A DNA stretch of 64,000 nucleotides from Halomonas sp. HL-48 (GCF_001314875.1 NZ_LJZS01000003.1:235832-299831), one strand, 5' to 3'. Shown: positions 1 through 9,731, counted from the stretch's first letter. Notes: a model not told the origin generated them from the sequence alone. Numbers and translations: made by a program.

Positions 1-2
1 GT

Positions 3-686
3 TTGATGTTGGGCCTTCTGTTGGTGGCAGGCGGACAGGCGCTCTGGCTATGGCTTGACCGGCCCATCGAACGCGTGTCGATCCGCGGCGACTGGGACTA
101 TGTCGATGCGGATTACCTGCGAACGCAATTGGCGCCCGTGGTGGAGGACACTCAGTGGTTGTCCGCCGATCTAGGAGCATTGCGGCAGCAGGCGCTGCGC
201 ATCGGCTGGCTGAATGAAGTCCGCATCACACGCGAATGGCCCAATGCACTGGTATTTGAACTGGTTGAGCAGACCCCTGTTGCCCGCTGGAACGATGATT
301 TCCTGCTCAATGAGGCGGGGGAGCCTTTTGCCTTTGCGCCGTTAGGCGTGCCCCAGGGCTTGCCTGACATGGCAGGCCCGGCGGGAAGCAGCGAAGAAGT
401 CCTGGATTACTACCATCAATTAACGCCGCATTTTGCTCGGCTCGATTTGCGTTTAACCCAACTACGTTTAGAGCCTCGCGGTGCTTGGCGAGTGCAGTTA
501 AACGATAGTGCCTGGGTGATGTTAGGGCGTCGTCAACACGAAGTGCGCCTGGCGCGCTTAAGTGCTTCCTGGCAGCGTGAGTTGAGTGATTTAAGTGAGC
601 GTATCCGCTATATAGATTTACGTTATCCAAACGGCGTCGCAGTGGCTTGGCATGGTGAAAGTGAATTTGATGTGCAAGAAGAGTAA
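3..686 (+). CDS. ftsQ: Cell division protein FtsQ (5' truncated by window edge)
   Basis: FtsQ is a single-pass inner-membrane protein of the divisome that links early and late division proteins (FtsB/FtsL) in the periplasm. The visible 227 codons begin inside the membrane segment (residues about 4-18, LLLVAGGQALWLWL). A POTRA domain follows (about 23-92, from IERVSIRGDW to LVEQTPVARW), then the FtsQ/DivIB C-terminal domain. Family members run about 250-280 residues, so the cytoplasmic N-terminus almost certainly lies upstream of position 1. The in-frame TTG/ATG at 3-8 is unlikely to be the true start. The next gene is ftsA, but 298 bases lie between them, whereas the two genes nearly touch in E. 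coli. Identification is firm from domain layout and from ftsA-ftsZ downstream. Confidence 0.93.
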   Translation: MMLGLLLVAGGQALWLWLDRPIERVSIRGDWDYVDADYLRTQLAPVVEDTQWLSADLGALRQQALRIGWLNEVRITREWPNALVFELVEQTPVARWNDDFLLNEAGEPFAFAPLGVPQGLPDMAGPAGSSEEVLDYYHQLTPHFARLDLRLTQLRLEPRGAWRVQLNDSAWVMLGRRQHEVRLARLSASWQRELSDLSERIRYIDLRYPNGVAVAWHGESEFDVQEE

Positions 687-984
687 CGCGACGATGGGCG
701 GGTGTTTAAAGGTGTAAAGTAAGCAGTCGCTGTCGGTGAAAACCACGTCAACGGGGTTTTATTTGTCTTTTATGGCGACTATTGTGATATTTGACTAGTC
801 GTATTGCATCAATTGTTTCTATACTATGTGCCAATCAGGAATTATAAATGTTAATTCCTTTGGTTAAACTGGCGCATTGCCAAGCAACGCAAAGTCAAAA
901 GTTGGCACTCTTATTAACTTGTGCCAAGTAGCATCGAGCGTTAATTGTTTTTTTATTTAAGGCGACAAGGAGATTTCCCGACTC
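687..984. other. AT-rich spacer between ftsQ and ftsA with repeated GTGCCAA motifs
   Basis: This 298-base gap holds no convincing ORF. It is clearly more AT-rich than the flanking genes. It contains GTGCCAA at 828-834, TTGCCAA at 877-883, and the inverted pair TTGGCAC (902-908) and GTGCCAA (921-927). A T-run (about 948-955) lies just before the ftsA ribosome binding site. TTGACT at 791-796 and TATACT at 820-825 are 23 bases apart, too far to be a good sigma-70 pair. The gap probably carries an ftsA promoter or leader, but I cannot place one with confidence. Confidence 0.45.
902..927. repeat. Inverted repeat TTGGCAC-N12-GTGCCAA upstream of ftsA
   Basis: The two 7-base arms (902-908 and 921-927) are perfect complements separated by 12 bases. 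A further GTGCCAA lies at 828-834 and a near copy TTGCCAA at 877-883. This could be a protein operator or an mRNA hairpin in the ftsA leader. No family of regulator is recognised from the motif alone. Confidence 0.45.
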
Positions 985-2274
985 ATGGCAGGCTCACCCA
1001 ACGCATCCAACATGGTGGTCGGGCTGGACATCGGAACGTCCAAGGTCGTCGCAATCGTCGGTCAGCCAACCGATGACGGCGGGATTGAAATTGCGGGCAT
1101 AGGCTCACACCCGTCCCGGGGCATGAAGCGTGGCGTGGTGATCAACATTGAATCAACCGTACAATCGATCCAGCGCGCCGTTGAAGAAGCTGAACTGATG
1201 GCTGGGTGCGATATTCATTCGGTATATGTGGGCGTTGCCGGCAGTCATATTAAATCGATGAATTCCGATGGGGTCGTGGCGATCAAAGAACGCGAAGTGA
1301 CGCCATCCGATATTGACCGGGTGATAGACTCTGCCCGGGCACGGGCCGTCTCGGAAGGCCAACGCGTGCTGCACGTGCTGCCCCAGGAGTTCTCGATCGA
1401 CGCCCAGGGCGGTATTCGCGAGCCTCTCGGTATGTCGGGCGTTCGCCTAGAGGCTCAGGTGCACCTGGTGACCGCGGCGCTTAACGCGGTGCAGAATATT
1501 GAGAAGTGCGTACGTCGCTGCGGCCTGGATGTGGATGCCATCATCCTTGAGCAGCTGGCGTCCAGCATGGCGGTGCTCACGGAGGATGAGCGCGAACTCG
1601 GCGTATGCATGGTCGACATCGGTGGCGGGACCACCGATATGGCCATCTTTACCGAAGGGGCCATTCGTCACACGGCAGTGATTCCGATTGCCGGTGATCA
1701 GGTCACTAACGACATCGCCATGGCGCTGCGCACGCCGACTCAGCACGCCGAAGAAATTAAAGTAAAATACGCCTGTGCGCTGACCCAGTTAGCGGCAAGT
1801 GATGAAATGATCAAAGTACCGAGCGTGGGCGACCGGCCAGCACGGGATCTTTCCCGACAAGCTTTGGCCGAAGTGGTCGAACCACGCTACGAAGAACTTT
1901 TTACGCTGGTCAGGGACGAGCTGCGGCGCAGCGGCTATGAGGATATGGTCGCGGCGGGTGTGGTACTGACTGGCGGTACGTCACGCATGGAAGGCGTGAG
2001 CGAGCTGGCAGAAGAGATTTTTCACATGCCGGTTCGCATTGCGTGTCCGCAAAATGTAAAAGGGTTGTCAGACGTGGTACGTAATCCTATCTATGCAACG
2101 GGCGTCGGTTTACTGCATTATGCATTGCAGGAATCCCGCCATGGGCATGGTCGAGAAAGTCAACAGGGAGTCATCCCTGTGCATAAGGGGCGTAATGACG
2201 TCTCCCGGCGTGACGTCAAGGATGGCAGTGCAGCGCTGGCAAGAATCAAAGGCTGGTTCAAAGGAAATTTCTGA
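985..2274 (+). CDS. ftsA: Cell division protein FtsA
   Basis: FtsA is an actin-like ATPase that tethers FtsZ filaments to the inner membrane and recruits later divisome proteins. It has 429 residues, close to E. coli (420). Visible motifs are the first phosphate loop ([16 protein letters not shown], residues about 11-26), the second ([15 protein letters not shown], about 208-222), the adenosine motif ([12 protein letters not shown], about 325-336), and a C-terminal amphipathic membrane-targeting helix ([12 protein letters not shown]). The ATG is preceded by AGGAG at a fitting distance. ftsZ begins 34 bases after the stop, so the two are very probably co-transcribed. Confidence 0.97.
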   Translation: MAGSPNASNMVVGLDIGTSKVVAIVGQPTDDGGIEIAGIGSHPSRGMKRGVVINIESTVQSIQRAVEEAELMAGCDIHSVYVGVAGSHIKSMNSDGVVAIKEREVTPSDIDRVIDSARARAVSEGQRVLHVLPQEFSIDAQGGIREPLGMSGVRLEAQVHLVTAALNAVQNIEKCVRRCGLDVDAIILEQLASSMAVLTEDERELGVCMVDIGGGTTDMAIFTEGAIRHTAVIPIAGDQVTNDIAMALRTPTQHAEEIKVKYACALTQLAASDEMIKVPSVGDRPARDLSRQALAEVVEPRYEELFTLVRDELRRSGYEDMVAAGVVLTGGTSRMEGVSELAEEIFHMPVRIACPQNVKGLSDVVRNPIYATGVGLLHYALQESRHGHGRESQQGVIPVHKGRNDVSRRDVKDGSAALARIKGWFKGNF

Positions 2275-2308
2275 CAGGGCCGCAAGCGCGGTTCAGGAGA
2301 CGGGGCTT

Positions 2309-3481
2309 ATGTTCGAATTGGTAGATAGCGCACCCTCGAGCAGTGCGGTCATCAAAGTGGTTGGCGTTGGCGGCGGTGGCGGCAACGCTGTCAATCACAT
2401 GGTCGAAAGCAACATCGAAGGCGTCGAGTTCATCTGCGCCAACACCGATGCCCAGGCATTGAAACGCGTGTCCGCTAAAACGGTCCTGCAGCTTGGGGGA
2501 GAGATCACCAAGGGGCTTGGCGCGGGTGCCAATCCCGACGTCGGCCGTCAGGCCGCAATGGAAGACCGGGAGCGTATTGCCGAGCTTCTCAACGGGGCTG
2601 ACATGGTGTTCATCACCGCCGGTATGGGCGGCGGCACCGGCACTGGCGGTGCGCCCGTGGTCGCGCAGGTGGCCAAGGAGTTGGGCATTCTGACGGTCGC
2701 GGTGGTAACGCGTCCCTTCCCGTTCGAAGGGCCCAAGCGGATGCGCGCGGCCGAAGAGGGCATGAAAGAGCTCTCCGAGCATGTCGACTCGCTCATTACC
2801 ATTCCCAATGAAAAGCTGCTCTCGGTACTGGGTAAAAATGCGACCTTGTTGACTGCCTTCAGTGCGGCCAACGATGTGCTACTGGGCGCGGTACAGGGTA
2901 TTGCCGAGCTGATCACCAGTCCAGGCATCATCAACGTCGACTTTGCCGACGTGCGCACGGTAATGTCAGAGATGGGTATGGCGATGATGGGTACGGGCGG
3001 TGCCACTGGCGAAAACCGTGCCCGCGAAGCCGCTGAAAAAGCCATTCGCAGCCCGCTGCTGGAAGATATCGATCTGCACGGTGCCCGCGGTATTCTGGTC
3101 AATATCACGGCCGGTCCCGATCTCTCGATTGGCGAATTCAACGACGTGGGCGCCACGGTTCAGGAATTTGCCTCTCAAGAAGCCACCATCGTGGTGGGAA
3201 CCTCCATCGACATGGAAATGTCCGATGAGCTACGTGTGACGGTTGTGGCTGCAGGTCTTGACGGTGGCCAGCCCAAAGCGGCGGCACGTGAACCGGCTCG
3301 TCGTACCGCTGATACCTCTTCCGATTATCGCAAACTGCAGCAGCCGACCGTCATGCGCCAGCAGGCGAACAGCCGTGCCGAAGCAGCCGAAAGCGCACCT
3401 GCGCGCCCTGAAAAACGTCGTACTGCGGATGCCGACGATTATCTTGACATCCCAGCGTTCCTACGCCGTCAAGCGGATTGA
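2309..3481 (+). CDS. ftsZ: Cell division protein FtsZ
   Basis: FtsZ is the tubulin-like GTPase that polymerises into the cytokinetic ring. From ATG 2309 it has 390 residues. This start was chosen because AGGAG lies at 2295-2299 and the product begins [20 protein letters not shown], as in the family. The reading frame stays open further upstream but there overlaps ftsA. The glycine-rich N-terminus ([14 protein letters not shown]), the tubulin signature GGGTGTG (residues about 107-113) and the T7 loop (NVDFADVR, about 209-216) are present. A low-complexity linker then leads to the C-terminal peptide [14 protein letters not shown], which binds FtsA and ZipA. The stop is followed by a strong hairpin before lpxC. 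Confidence 0.98.
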   Translation: MFELVDSAPSSSAVIKVVGVGGGGGNAVNHMVESNIEGVEFICANTDAQALKRVSAKTVLQLGGEITKGLGAGANPDVGRQAAMEDRERIAELLNGADMVFITAGMGGGTGTGGAPVVAQVAKELGILTVAVVTRPFPFEGPKRMRAAEEGMKELSEHVDSLITIPNEKLLSVLGKNATLLTAFSAANDVLLGAVQGIAELITSPGIINVDFADVRTVMSEMGMAMMGTGGATGENRAREAAEKAIRSPLLEDIDLHGARGILVNITAGPDLSIGEFNDVGATVQEFASQEATIVVGTSIDMEMSDELRVTVVAAGLDGGQPKAAAREPARRTADTSSDYRKLQQPTVMRQQANSRAEAAESAPARPEKRRTADADDYLDIPAFLRRQAD

Positions 3482-3510
3482 AGCAACAGCAGGCAGGTTC
3501 ACTGCTTTCA

Positions 3511-3547
3511 GCAAACGAGAGTTTTATTGGTTAAAACCCTCGTTTGC
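3511..3547. other. Long imperfect hairpin between ftsZ and lpxC
   Basis: GCAAACGAG (3511-3519) plus GTTTT (3521-3525) pair with AAAAC (3533-3537) plus CTCGTTTGC (3539-3547). The stem is 14 base pairs with one mismatch and a 7-base loop. No run of T follows on the + strand, so it is not a textbook terminator. It could partly terminate or process the ftsZ mRNA or be part of the lpxC promoter region. Confidence 0.5.
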
Positions 3548-3551
3548 TGTT

Positions 3552-3565
3552 ACAGTGAACACTGT
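3552..3565. promoter_or_regulatory. Palindrome ACAGTG-AA-CACTGT upstream of lpxC
   Basis: A perfect 6-base inverted repeat with a 2-base spacer lies 54 bases before the lpxC ATG. TTGGTT (3527-3532) and TACAGT (3551-3556) are 18 bases apart and could be a weak promoter whose -10 overlaps the palindrome. This is the layout expected of an operator, but the binding protein is unknown. Confidence 0.35.
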
Positions 3566-3619
3566 TTGATAACTTTCATCCCTCGCGGTTTCCCCGTTAT
3601 TAGAGTTCTACCACTGCCC

Positions 3620-4531
3620 ATGATCAGACAACGCACCCTACAAAATGTCATTCGCGCCACCGGAGTGGGTTTACACTCGGGGAAAAAAGTTCATTTGGCT
3701 TTGCGTCCGGCACCCGCCAATACGGGGATTGTGTTTGTCAGAACCGATCTAGACCCAGTGGTCCATGTGCCTGCGCGCGCAGAACTTGTCGAAGATACCA
3801 AGCTGTGCACCGCGCTCAGCTATCAGGGCGTCAAGGTGGCGACGGTCGAGCATCTGATGTCGGCGTTTGCCGGGTTGGGCATTGATAATGCGTATGTTGA
3901 TGTCAGTGCACCTGAAGTGCCGATCATGGATGGCAGTGCAAGCCCGTTCGTCTTCCTGATTCAATCGGCGGGAATTCTCGAACAGGAAGCGGCCAAGAAA
4001 TTTATCCGTATCAAGCGGCCGGTCAGCGTGACAGAAGACGATAAAGAGGCGACGTTCCTTCCTCATCAGGGATTCAAGGTTTCGTTTGCTATCGACTTCG
4101 ATCATCCAGTGTTCGACCAGCAGAAGCAAACGGCGCTGATCGATTTCTCGACCACTTCGTTCGTGAAAGAAGTCTCCAGGGCGCGTACCTTTGGCTTTAT
4201 GCGAGATCTGGAGTTCCTGCGTTCCAATAATCTGGCGCTAGGCGGTAGTCTGGATAACGCGATCGTGGTGGATGACTACCGGATCGTCAATGAAGGCGGG
4301 CTGCGGTACGAAGATGAATTCGTCAAGCACAAGGTTCTGGACGCCATTGGCGATCTTTACCAGCTGGGCTACAGCCTGATTGGCGAGTTCCGCGGTGTAA
4401 AATCAGGCCATGCCTTGAACAACCAGCTGTGCCGTGAACTCATGGCCCAGCCGGACGCCTTTGAAATCGTCACGTTTGAAGAAGAAAAGGCCGTTGCCCC
4501 AATTTCCTACGCGGCGCCCGCCATGGCGTAG
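3620..4531 (+). CDS. lpxC: UDP-3-O-acyl-N-acetylglucosamine deacetylase LpxC
   Basis: LpxC is the zinc-dependent deacetylase that catalyses the committed step of lipid A synthesis in the cytoplasm. From ATG 3620 it has 303 residues (E. coli 305). The protein begins [20 protein letters not shown] as expected for the family, so longer upstream in-frame starts were rejected. The metal ligands are His78 (in [10 protein letters not shown]) and His237 with Asp241 (in [10 protein letters not shown]). No good ribosome binding site precedes the ATG. The gene sits after ftsZ and converges on dciA across a shared terminator. In enterobacteria LpxC amount is controlled by proteolysis; nothing here shows whether that holds. 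Confidence 0.97.
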   Translation: MIRQRTLQNVIRATGVGLHSGKKVHLALRPAPANTGIVFVRTDLDPVVHVPARAELVEDTKLCTALSYQGVKVATVEHLMSAFAGLGIDNAYVDVSAPEVPIMDGSASPFVFLIQSAGILEQEAAKKFIRIKRPVSVTEDDKEATFLPHQGFKVSFAIDFDHPVFDQQKQTALIDFSTTSFVKEVSRARTFGFMRDLEFLRSNNLALGGSLDNAIVVDDYRIVNEGGLRYEDEFVKHKVLDAIGDLYQLGYSLIGEFRGVKSGHALNNQLCRELMAQPDAFEIVTFEEEKAVAPISYAAPAMA

Positions 4532-4555
4532 TTGCCGAGAACGACATTATCGTTC

Positions 4556-4583
4556 AAAACGCACCGCTTCGGCGGTGCGTTTT
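4556..4583. terminator. Bidirectional terminator between lpxC and dciA (TTCG tetraloop)
   Basis: AAAACGCACCGC (4556-4567), the tetraloop TTCG and GCGGTGCGTTTT (4572-4583) form a perfect 12-base-pair stem. The A-run and T-run make it work in both directions. It lies between the convergent lpxC and dciA genes. Confidence 0.9.
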
Positions 4584-4612
4584 GCGTTATGGTGCAAGCT
4601 TGGAGAAGGGGC

Positions 4613-5071
4613 TTACTCGTCAGGCGCGTGTGAGGCCAGCCGTTCCAGTGCGCTTTTTAGTGCCGGGTCAGTGGTGTCTTGGGCGCATTCTGCCAGGGTT
4701 TTACCGGCATCTGCCGACAGGCTGCGGGTATTACGCTTCGGCGCCACGATGGGATGGACGGGGCGCACCTTGAAGGTAAACCCAGTGACACCCTCGAACC
4801 CCGGCAACTGGTGAATGAGCCCCAGCAAGCGAGTCTGCTCGTAGCGCAGCCAGGTCAGCCATTGGGCCTGGCCGCTGATCAGCGTTAGGCGTCCGTCGCG
4901 AAACCCGCCCACATAGATATGCTCGCGCATTTCTTCTGGCAGGTGGGCCTGAAGATGCCGCTGCGCCTGATCGATCAGCTTCGAGAGACGCATAAGCTTG
5001 CCAATATCGCCCGACTTGCCCATCAAGCGGCTGATGGGCTGTGCCTGAGATCGCTTAACCTTTATACTCAT
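4613..5071 (-). CDS. dciA: DUF721 family protein, DciA-type helicase loader
   Basis: DciA (DUF721) is the DnaB helicase loader or operator used in most bacteria that lack the E. coli/lambda-type DnaC. From ATG 5071 it has 152 residues. This start has TAGGAA at a fitting distance upstream, whereas the frame extends 35 codons further without one. The N-terminal part (about residues 5-95) holds the conserved KH-like DUF721 region (RLMRLSKLIDQAQRHLQAHL, then IYVGGFRDGRLTLISGQAQW). The rest is basic and variable. Its place between lpxC and secA on the opposite strand matches Pseudomonas. The family is clear; the helicase-loading role is taken from family knowledge. Confidence 0.85.
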   Translation of the reverse strand: MSIKVKRSQAQPISRLMGKSGDIGKLMRLSKLIDQAQRHLQAHLPEEMREHIYVGGFRDGRLTLISGQAQWLTWLRYEQTRLLGLIHQLPGFEGVTGFTFKVRPVHPIVAPKRNTRSLSADAGKTLAECAQDTTDPALKSALERLASHAPDE

Positions 5072-5179
5072 ACGCCTGATTCCTAAGGTATCGCTTATTA
5101 CGCCACGCCACGGTGGTGTCGGGGGCATGTTGTCCGCCCGGTGATCAAAGCCTAACACGCTCAGGAGCTTGTCCACAGC

Positions 5180-5542
5180 ATGTCGTCAGCGTTAAACATA
5201 GCCTCGGTATTGCCGCGACGTCAGCGCCGTCATGGTCTGGCGCGCTGGTGGCTGGCGGGGCTGTTGGTCGGCTGCTTGTTGCCCACCAACCTGACCTATG
5301 CTGACGCGCTCAGGGGTGGCGAGCGTAGCGTGGTGGCGTGTTTTTGGGCGCCCTCGGTATTGCGCGCTCGGACTCGCCTGATGGCCACCCGGCGACGCAT
5401 TCTGCGGCGCTGGTGGGTGGTGCTGAAACCCGTCAGGCAGTTGCGCCAGCGCGTGGCGTTCCCTTCCTTTGTGAGTGTGCTCGTTGCCGAACACGATGTA
5501 TTCAGTCGTCGCGGTCCACCGTGCCATCCCCGTTTTAGTTAG
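5180..5542 (+). CDS. Secreted small protein upstream of secA, candidate SecM-like arrest peptide
   Basis: This 120-residue ORF lies directly upstream of secA, the position of secM in E. coli. The sequence shows a basic N-terminus ([13 protein letters not shown]), a hydrophobic core ([11 protein letters not shown], about residues 26-36) and a likely signal-peptidase site near TYADA (about 40-44). The mature part is short, basic and tryptophan-containing, with no recognised domain. It ends [18 protein letters not shown] at residues 111-114 resembles RAGP at the E. coli SecM stall site and the RAPP motif of other arrest peptides. AGGAG at 5163-5167 precedes the ATG by 12 bases. I infer a secretion-monitoring nascent chain that adjusts secA translation. 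A short periplasmic protein or a spurious ORF is the alternative. It lacks the full FxxxxWIxxxxGIRAGP pattern. Confidence 0.55.
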   Translation: MSSALNIASVLPRRQRRHGLARWWLAGLLVGCLLPTNLTYADALRGGERSVVACFWAPSVLRARTRLMATRRRILRRWWVVLKPVRQLRQRVAFPSFVSVLVAEHDVFSRRGPPCHPRFS

Positions 5543-5591
5543 CGCTGACACCTCAGTCAACCTTCATCATTTATGGAACGGGGCGACCCCA

Positions 5592-5615
5592 CCAAGGGCG
5601 CTCGCTGCGAGTTGG
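5592..5615 (+). promoter_or_regulatory. Possible hairpin near the secA start
   Basis: CCAA (5592-5595) can pair with TTGG (5612-5615), closing over the short stem CTCG/CGAG (5601-5604 with 5608-5611). The 3' arm runs into the weak ribosome binding region GTTGGAAACTAC before the secA ATG. A small GGGG-CGA-CCCC hairpin lies just upstream (5580-5590). In E. coli a hairpin that hides the secA start is opened when ribosomes stall on secM. Whether this weak structure does the same is a guess. Confidence 0.25.
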
Positions 5616-5622
5616 AAACTAC

Positions 5623-8364
5623 ATGATCAATAATTTGTTACGTAAAGTCGTCGGTTCGAAAAATGACCGTGACGTTAAACGCATGCTGAAAAGCGTGCAG
5701 GACGTTAATGCGCTGGAAAGTGAATTCGAAGCGCTAAGCGATGCCGACCTTCAGGCCACCACGGCCACTCTGCGCCAGCGGTTGGAAGACGGCGAGCCTC
5801 TGGATAATTTGTTGCCGTCTGCCTTTGCGATGGTCCGTGAGGCCAGTAAACGTGTCATGGGCATGCGTCACTTTGATGTGCAGATGGTGGGCGGGATCAC
5901 CCTGCACCGCGGTCGTATCGCCGAGATGAAAACCGGTGAAGGTAAAACCCTGGTGGCAACGCTTGCCGTCTATTTGAATGCGTTGCCGGCCAAAGGCGTG
6001 CACGTGGTTACCGTGAACGATTATCTGGCACGCCGTGATGCCGAGTGGATGCGTCCGCTGTATGAATTTCTGGGCCTCACCGTCGGCGTCATTTTTGCCG
6101 GCCAGACCAGTGCCGAAAAGCGCCATGCCTATCACTGCGATATCACCTATGGCACCAACAACGAGTTTGGCTTCGATTATCTGCGCGATAACATGGCCTT
6201 TTCGCTGGAAGATAAAGTCCAGCGTGGCCTGCACTACGCGATCGTCGATGAAGTCGATTCGATCCTGATTGATGAAGCCCGCACGCCGCTGATTATTTCA
6301 GGCGCCGTCGATGAGAACACCGACTTGTACAAGGTGGTCGACCGTCTGTCGCAGCAGCTTGAGGAAGGTGAAGTGGCCGACGACGAAGAAGCAACGGTCA
6401 CCGGTGACTTCTTGCTGGACGAGAAACAGAAGCAGGTCGAGCTGACCGAGCAGGGGCATAACAAGGTCGAGGCGCTGATGCGCGAGGAAGGGCTGCTGGG
6501 AGAGGAAGAATCTCTCTACGCCGCCCAGAATCTGAACCTGCTCCAGCACATGCATTCGGCATTGCGTGCGCGCTACCTCTACCACCGTGACGTTGACTAT
6601 ATGGTCTCGGGCGACCAGGTGGTCATCGTCGACGAACACACTGGCCGTTCAATGCCTGGCCGGCGCTGGTCGGAAGGCCTTCACCAGGCGGTGGAAGCCA
6701 AAGAGGGCGTTACCGTTCAGCGTGAAAGCCAGACCCTGGCGTCGACGACCTTCCAGAATTATTTCCGTCTTTACGAAAAGCTTGCCGGGATGACCGGTAC
6801 TGCCGATACCGAGGCCTTCGAGTTCCGCCAGATCTATGGGCTTGACGTAGTGGTCATTCCCACCAACCGTCCGTTGACGCGTAAAGATCTCAATGATCTG
6901 GTCTACCTGAGTGGGGAAGAAAAGTACGAAGCCATCATTCAGGACGTCAAGGAACAGACCGAAGCCGGCCGTCCGGTACTGGTGGGTACGGCGTCGATCG
7001 AAACGTCAGAGTACATCGCGCGGCTGATGCGTGAGGCCAATCTGGCGTTTAACGTGCTCAACGCCAAACAGCACCAGAGCGAAGCTGAGATCATTGCCCA
7101 GGCAGGTCGTCCCGGGGCGGTCACCATCGCGACCAACATGGCCGGCCGTGGCACCGATATCGTGCTGGGCGGTAACTGGGAGGCCGAAGCGGCCAAACTT
7201 CAGCAGCCCAGTCAGGCGCAGATCGACGCGCTAAAAGCGGAATGGCAACAGCGCCACGATGCCGTGCTGGACGCCGGCGGCTTGCATGTGATCGGCTCTG
7301 AGCGCCACGAATCGCGCCGCATTGACAATCAGCTGCGTGGCCGTGCCGGGCGCCAGGGCGACCCGGGTTCGACGCGTTTCTTCTTGTCGCTCGAAGATAG
7401 CCTGATGCGGCTGTTTGGGTCAGACCGCGTCAAGCGACTGATGCAGGCGCTGGGGCTCGAACGCGGCGAAGCCATCGAACACAAGATGGTATCCAACGCG
7501 GTAGAGCGGGCGCAGAAGAAAGTCGAAGGCCGCAACTTCGACATCCGTAAGCAGCTACTCGAATACGATGATGTGGCCAACGACCAGCGCCGGGTCATTT
7601 ATCAGCAGCGTAACGATATCCTGGCGGCCGACAATGTGGCCGACGCCGTCGAGGGCATCCACGAAGAAGTCATGGACAGTACCATCAGTGACTTCGTGCC
7701 GCCCCAGAGCCTGGCCGAGCAGTGGGATCTGCCGGGCCTCGAAGCGCATCTGAAAACCGAGTTCAATCTGGACGCGCCGGTGGTCGAATGGGCCGAAGCC
7801 GACCAGCGTTTTAATGAAGAGAAGCTGCGCGAACGGCTGCATGCCATGCACCGTGAGGCCTATGCCGCTAAAATCGATGCCGCCGGTGAGGCGCTCATCC
7901 GCCGCTTTGAAAAGCAGGTCATGCTGCAGGTGCTCGACACGCGCTGGAAGGAACACCTGCAATCCATGGACCATCTGCGTCGCGGCATCCACCTGCGTGG
8001 CTATGCACAAAAGAACCCCAAGCAGGAATACAAGCGCGAAGCGTTTGAGCTTTTTCAGCAGCTACTGACTAACATCAAGGCTGACGTGACACGCATCCTC
8101 AGCCATGTGCAGGTACGCCAGCCCGAAGAGGTCGAGGCGCTTGAGAAAAAGCGCCGCGAGGCCCTGGAGCGTGAAAAAGCCACCGCGGACAGTCGTCATG
8201 ACGATCCGGCGGCGTCACCGGTTCCAGACACTGACACCGCCGCAGAAGCGCCAGGGGCTGACGGTCGCCCCGTGCGCCGCGAAGGCCCCAAGGTAGGCCG
8301 CAATGATCCGTGTCCGTGCGGCTCGGGCAAAAAATACAAGCAGTGCTGCGGTAAACTTGATTAA
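5623..8364 (+). CDS. secA: Protein translocase ATPase SecA
   Basis: SecA is the motor that pushes preproteins through SecYEG. It has 913 residues (E. coli 901). The start [20 protein letters not shown] aligns with the family. Visible are Walker A (MKTGEGKTL, residues about 102-110), the DEVD box ([17 protein letters not shown], about 207-223), the preprotein cross-linking and helical scaffold regions, an acidic/basic linker, and the C-terminal zinc site with Cys897, Cys899, Cys908 and Cys909 (in [14 protein letters not shown]), which binds SecB and lipid. Only a weak GGAA precedes the ATG, so translation may depend on the upstream leader ORF. argJ follows after 29 bases. Confidence 0.98.
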   Translation: MINNLLRKVVGSKNDRDVKRMLKSVQDVNALESEFEALSDADLQATTATLRQRLEDGEPLDNLLPSAFAMVREASKRVMGMRHFDVQMVGGITLHRGRIAEMKTGEGKTLVATLAVYLNALPAKGVHVVTVNDYLARRDAEWMRPLYEFLGLTVGVIFAGQTSAEKRHAYHCDITYGTNNEFGFDYLRDNMAFSLEDKVQRGLHYAIVDEVDSILIDEARTPLIISGAVDENTDLYKVVDRLSQQLEEGEVADDEEATVTGDFLLDEKQKQVELTEQGHNKVEALMREEGLLGEEESLYAAQNLNLLQHMHSALRARYLYHRDVDYMVSGDQVVIVDEHTGRSMPGRRWSEGLHQAVEAKEGVTVQRESQTLASTTFQNYFRLYEKLAGMTGTADTEAFEFRQIYGLDVVVIPTNRPLTRKDLNDLVYLSGEEKYEAIIQDVKEQTEAGRPVLVGTASIETSEYIARLMREANLAFNVLNAKQHQSEAEIIAQAGRPGAVTIATNMAGRGTDIVLGGNWEAEAAKLQQPSQAQIDALKAEWQQRHDAVLDAGGLHVIGSERHESRRIDNQLRGRAGRQGDPGSTRFFLSLEDSLMRLFGSDRVKRLMQALGLERGEAIEHKMVSNAVERAQKKVEGRNFDIRKQLLEYDDVANDQRRVIYQQRNDILAADNVADAVEGIHEEVMDSTISDFVPPQSLAEQWDLPGLEAHLKTEFNLDAPVVEWAEADQRFNEEKLRERLHAMHREAYAAKIDAAGEALIRRFEKQVMLQVLDTRWKEHLQSMDHLRRGIHLRGYAQKNPKQEYKREAFELFQQLLTNIKADVTRILSHVQVRQPEEVEALEKKRREALEREKATADSRHDDPAASPVPDTDTAAEAPGADGRPVRREGPKVGRNDPCPCGSGKKYKQCCGKLD

Positions 8365-8393
8365 GTGAATATGCCACGTCCTAGGAGAACTAC

Positions 8394-9623
8394 ATGGCGG
8401 TAGGAGAAATGCCCTTTCCCACGATGCCGCCCCTTGAGGGGGTGCGTCTGGGCACGGCCATGGCGGGCATCAAAAAGCCGCACCGTCGTGATGTCGTGGT
8501 GATTGAACTGCCCGAGACGTCGACGGTGGCGGGCGTGTTTACCCGTAACGCCTTTTGTGCCGCCCCGGTGGTGGTAGCCAAGGCGCACCTGAAGCGTGCC
8601 GCCGAAGCGGATAGTGGCCCTCGCTACTGGCTGATCAACACCGGCAATGCCAATGCCGGCACGGGGGAAACCGGTAACCAGGACGCACTGCAAAGCTGTG
8701 CGGCGCTGGCCCAACAGGCGGGCGTTAACGACGTCGCGGTGCTGCCGTTTTCGACCGGCGTGATCGGCGAGCCGATGCCCATGGCGAAGCTACTCGACGG
8801 TATCCCCGAGGCGTTTGCCAGCCGGTCGGATGATAGCCAGGCCTGGCAGCACGCCGCCGAGGGTATCCTGACCACGGACACGCGCCCCAAGGGGGCGAGT
8901 GTGCGCGTGGCGATGGGGGAGCACGAGGTCGTGATCAACGGCATCGCCAAGGGGTCGGGGATGATCAAACCCGACATGGCCACCATGCTGGGCTTTGTGG
9001 TGACCGATGCCGCCATCGAGCAGTCCTTGCTCGAGCGATTGCTGCGCGAAACGGTCGACCGTTCCTTCAACTGCATTACCGTGGATAGCGATACCTCGAC
9101 CAACGATGCCTGTATGCTGGCGGCAACCGGTACCGGCGTGCGGGTTGAAAGCGAGGCGCAGATCGATATCTTCCGCAATGCCCTGCAGCGGGTGATGACG
9201 GAGCTTGCGCAGTCCATTATCCGAGATGGTGAAGGCGCGACCAAGTTTGTCACCCTGCAGGTCGAGCAGGCGCGATCGCGCCAGGAAGCCCTCGATGTTG
9301 CCTTTACCGTGGCGCATTCGCCGCTGGTCAAGACCGCGCTATACGCCTCGGACGCCAACTGGGGACGCATCCTTGCCGCGGTGGGGCGGGCACCGGTGGA
9401 CGCGTTTGACGTCCACAGGGTAACGATCGAGTTAGGCGACGTCCGCCTGGTGGAAGACGGCGGACGGGCAAAAGGGTACACCGAAGCGGCCGGCAGCAAG
9501 GTGATGGCCGAAGACGAAATTACGATCCGCATCAGTTTGGGGCGGGGAGACGACGCGGCCACCGTGTGGACCTCGGATCTTTCCCATGACTATGTATCGA
9601 TCAACGCTGATTATCGTAGCTAG
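8394..9623 (+). CDS. argJ: Bifunctional ornithine acetyltransferase / N-acetylglutamate synthase ArgJ
   Basis: ArgJ transfers the acetyl group from N-acetylornithine to glutamate, closing the cyclic arginine pathway; bifunctional forms can also use acetyl-CoA. It has 409 residues, a usual length. The protein cuts itself into alpha and beta chains before a threonine nucleophile, here Thr197 in KPDMATMLGF. The N-terminal region GTAMAGIKKPHRRDVVVIEL and the sequence TNDACMLAATG are typical. AGGAG lies just before the ATG. The following gene is not an arginine gene. Cyclic rather than linear arginine synthesis is inferred from the presence of this gene alone. Confidence 0.96.
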   Translation: MAVGEMPFPTMPPLEGVRLGTAMAGIKKPHRRDVVVIELPETSTVAGVFTRNAFCAAPVVVAKAHLKRAAEADSGPRYWLINTGNANAGTGETGNQDALQSCAALAQQAGVNDVAVLPFSTGVIGEPMPMAKLLDGIPEAFASRSDDSQAWQHAAEGILTTDTRPKGASVRVAMGEHEVVINGIAKGSGMIKPDMATMLGFVVTDAAIEQSLLERLLRETVDRSFNCITVDSDTSTNDACMLAATGTGVRVESEAQIDIFRNALQRVMTELAQSIIRDGEGATKFVTLQVEQARSRQEALDVAFTVAHSPLVKTALYASDANWGRILAAVGRAPVDAFDVHRVTIELGDVRLVEDGGRAKGYTEAAGSKVMAEDEITIRISLGRGDDAATVWTSDLSHDYVSINADYRS

Positions 9624-9731
9624 CCAGTGTTGGCCGGGTTGGGTGCCTGGCCGTCAAAGGTAGCGTTAACGTAGCGATATAACACCAACCGCAATTGCTC
9701 AGCGGGTGTGCACACAGTGGATAAAGACGTA

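Noticed and set aside
791..825. TTGACT (791-796) and TATACT (820-825) as an ftsA promoter
   Set aside because: The spacer is 23 bases, too long for sigma-70; kept only as a note on the gap.
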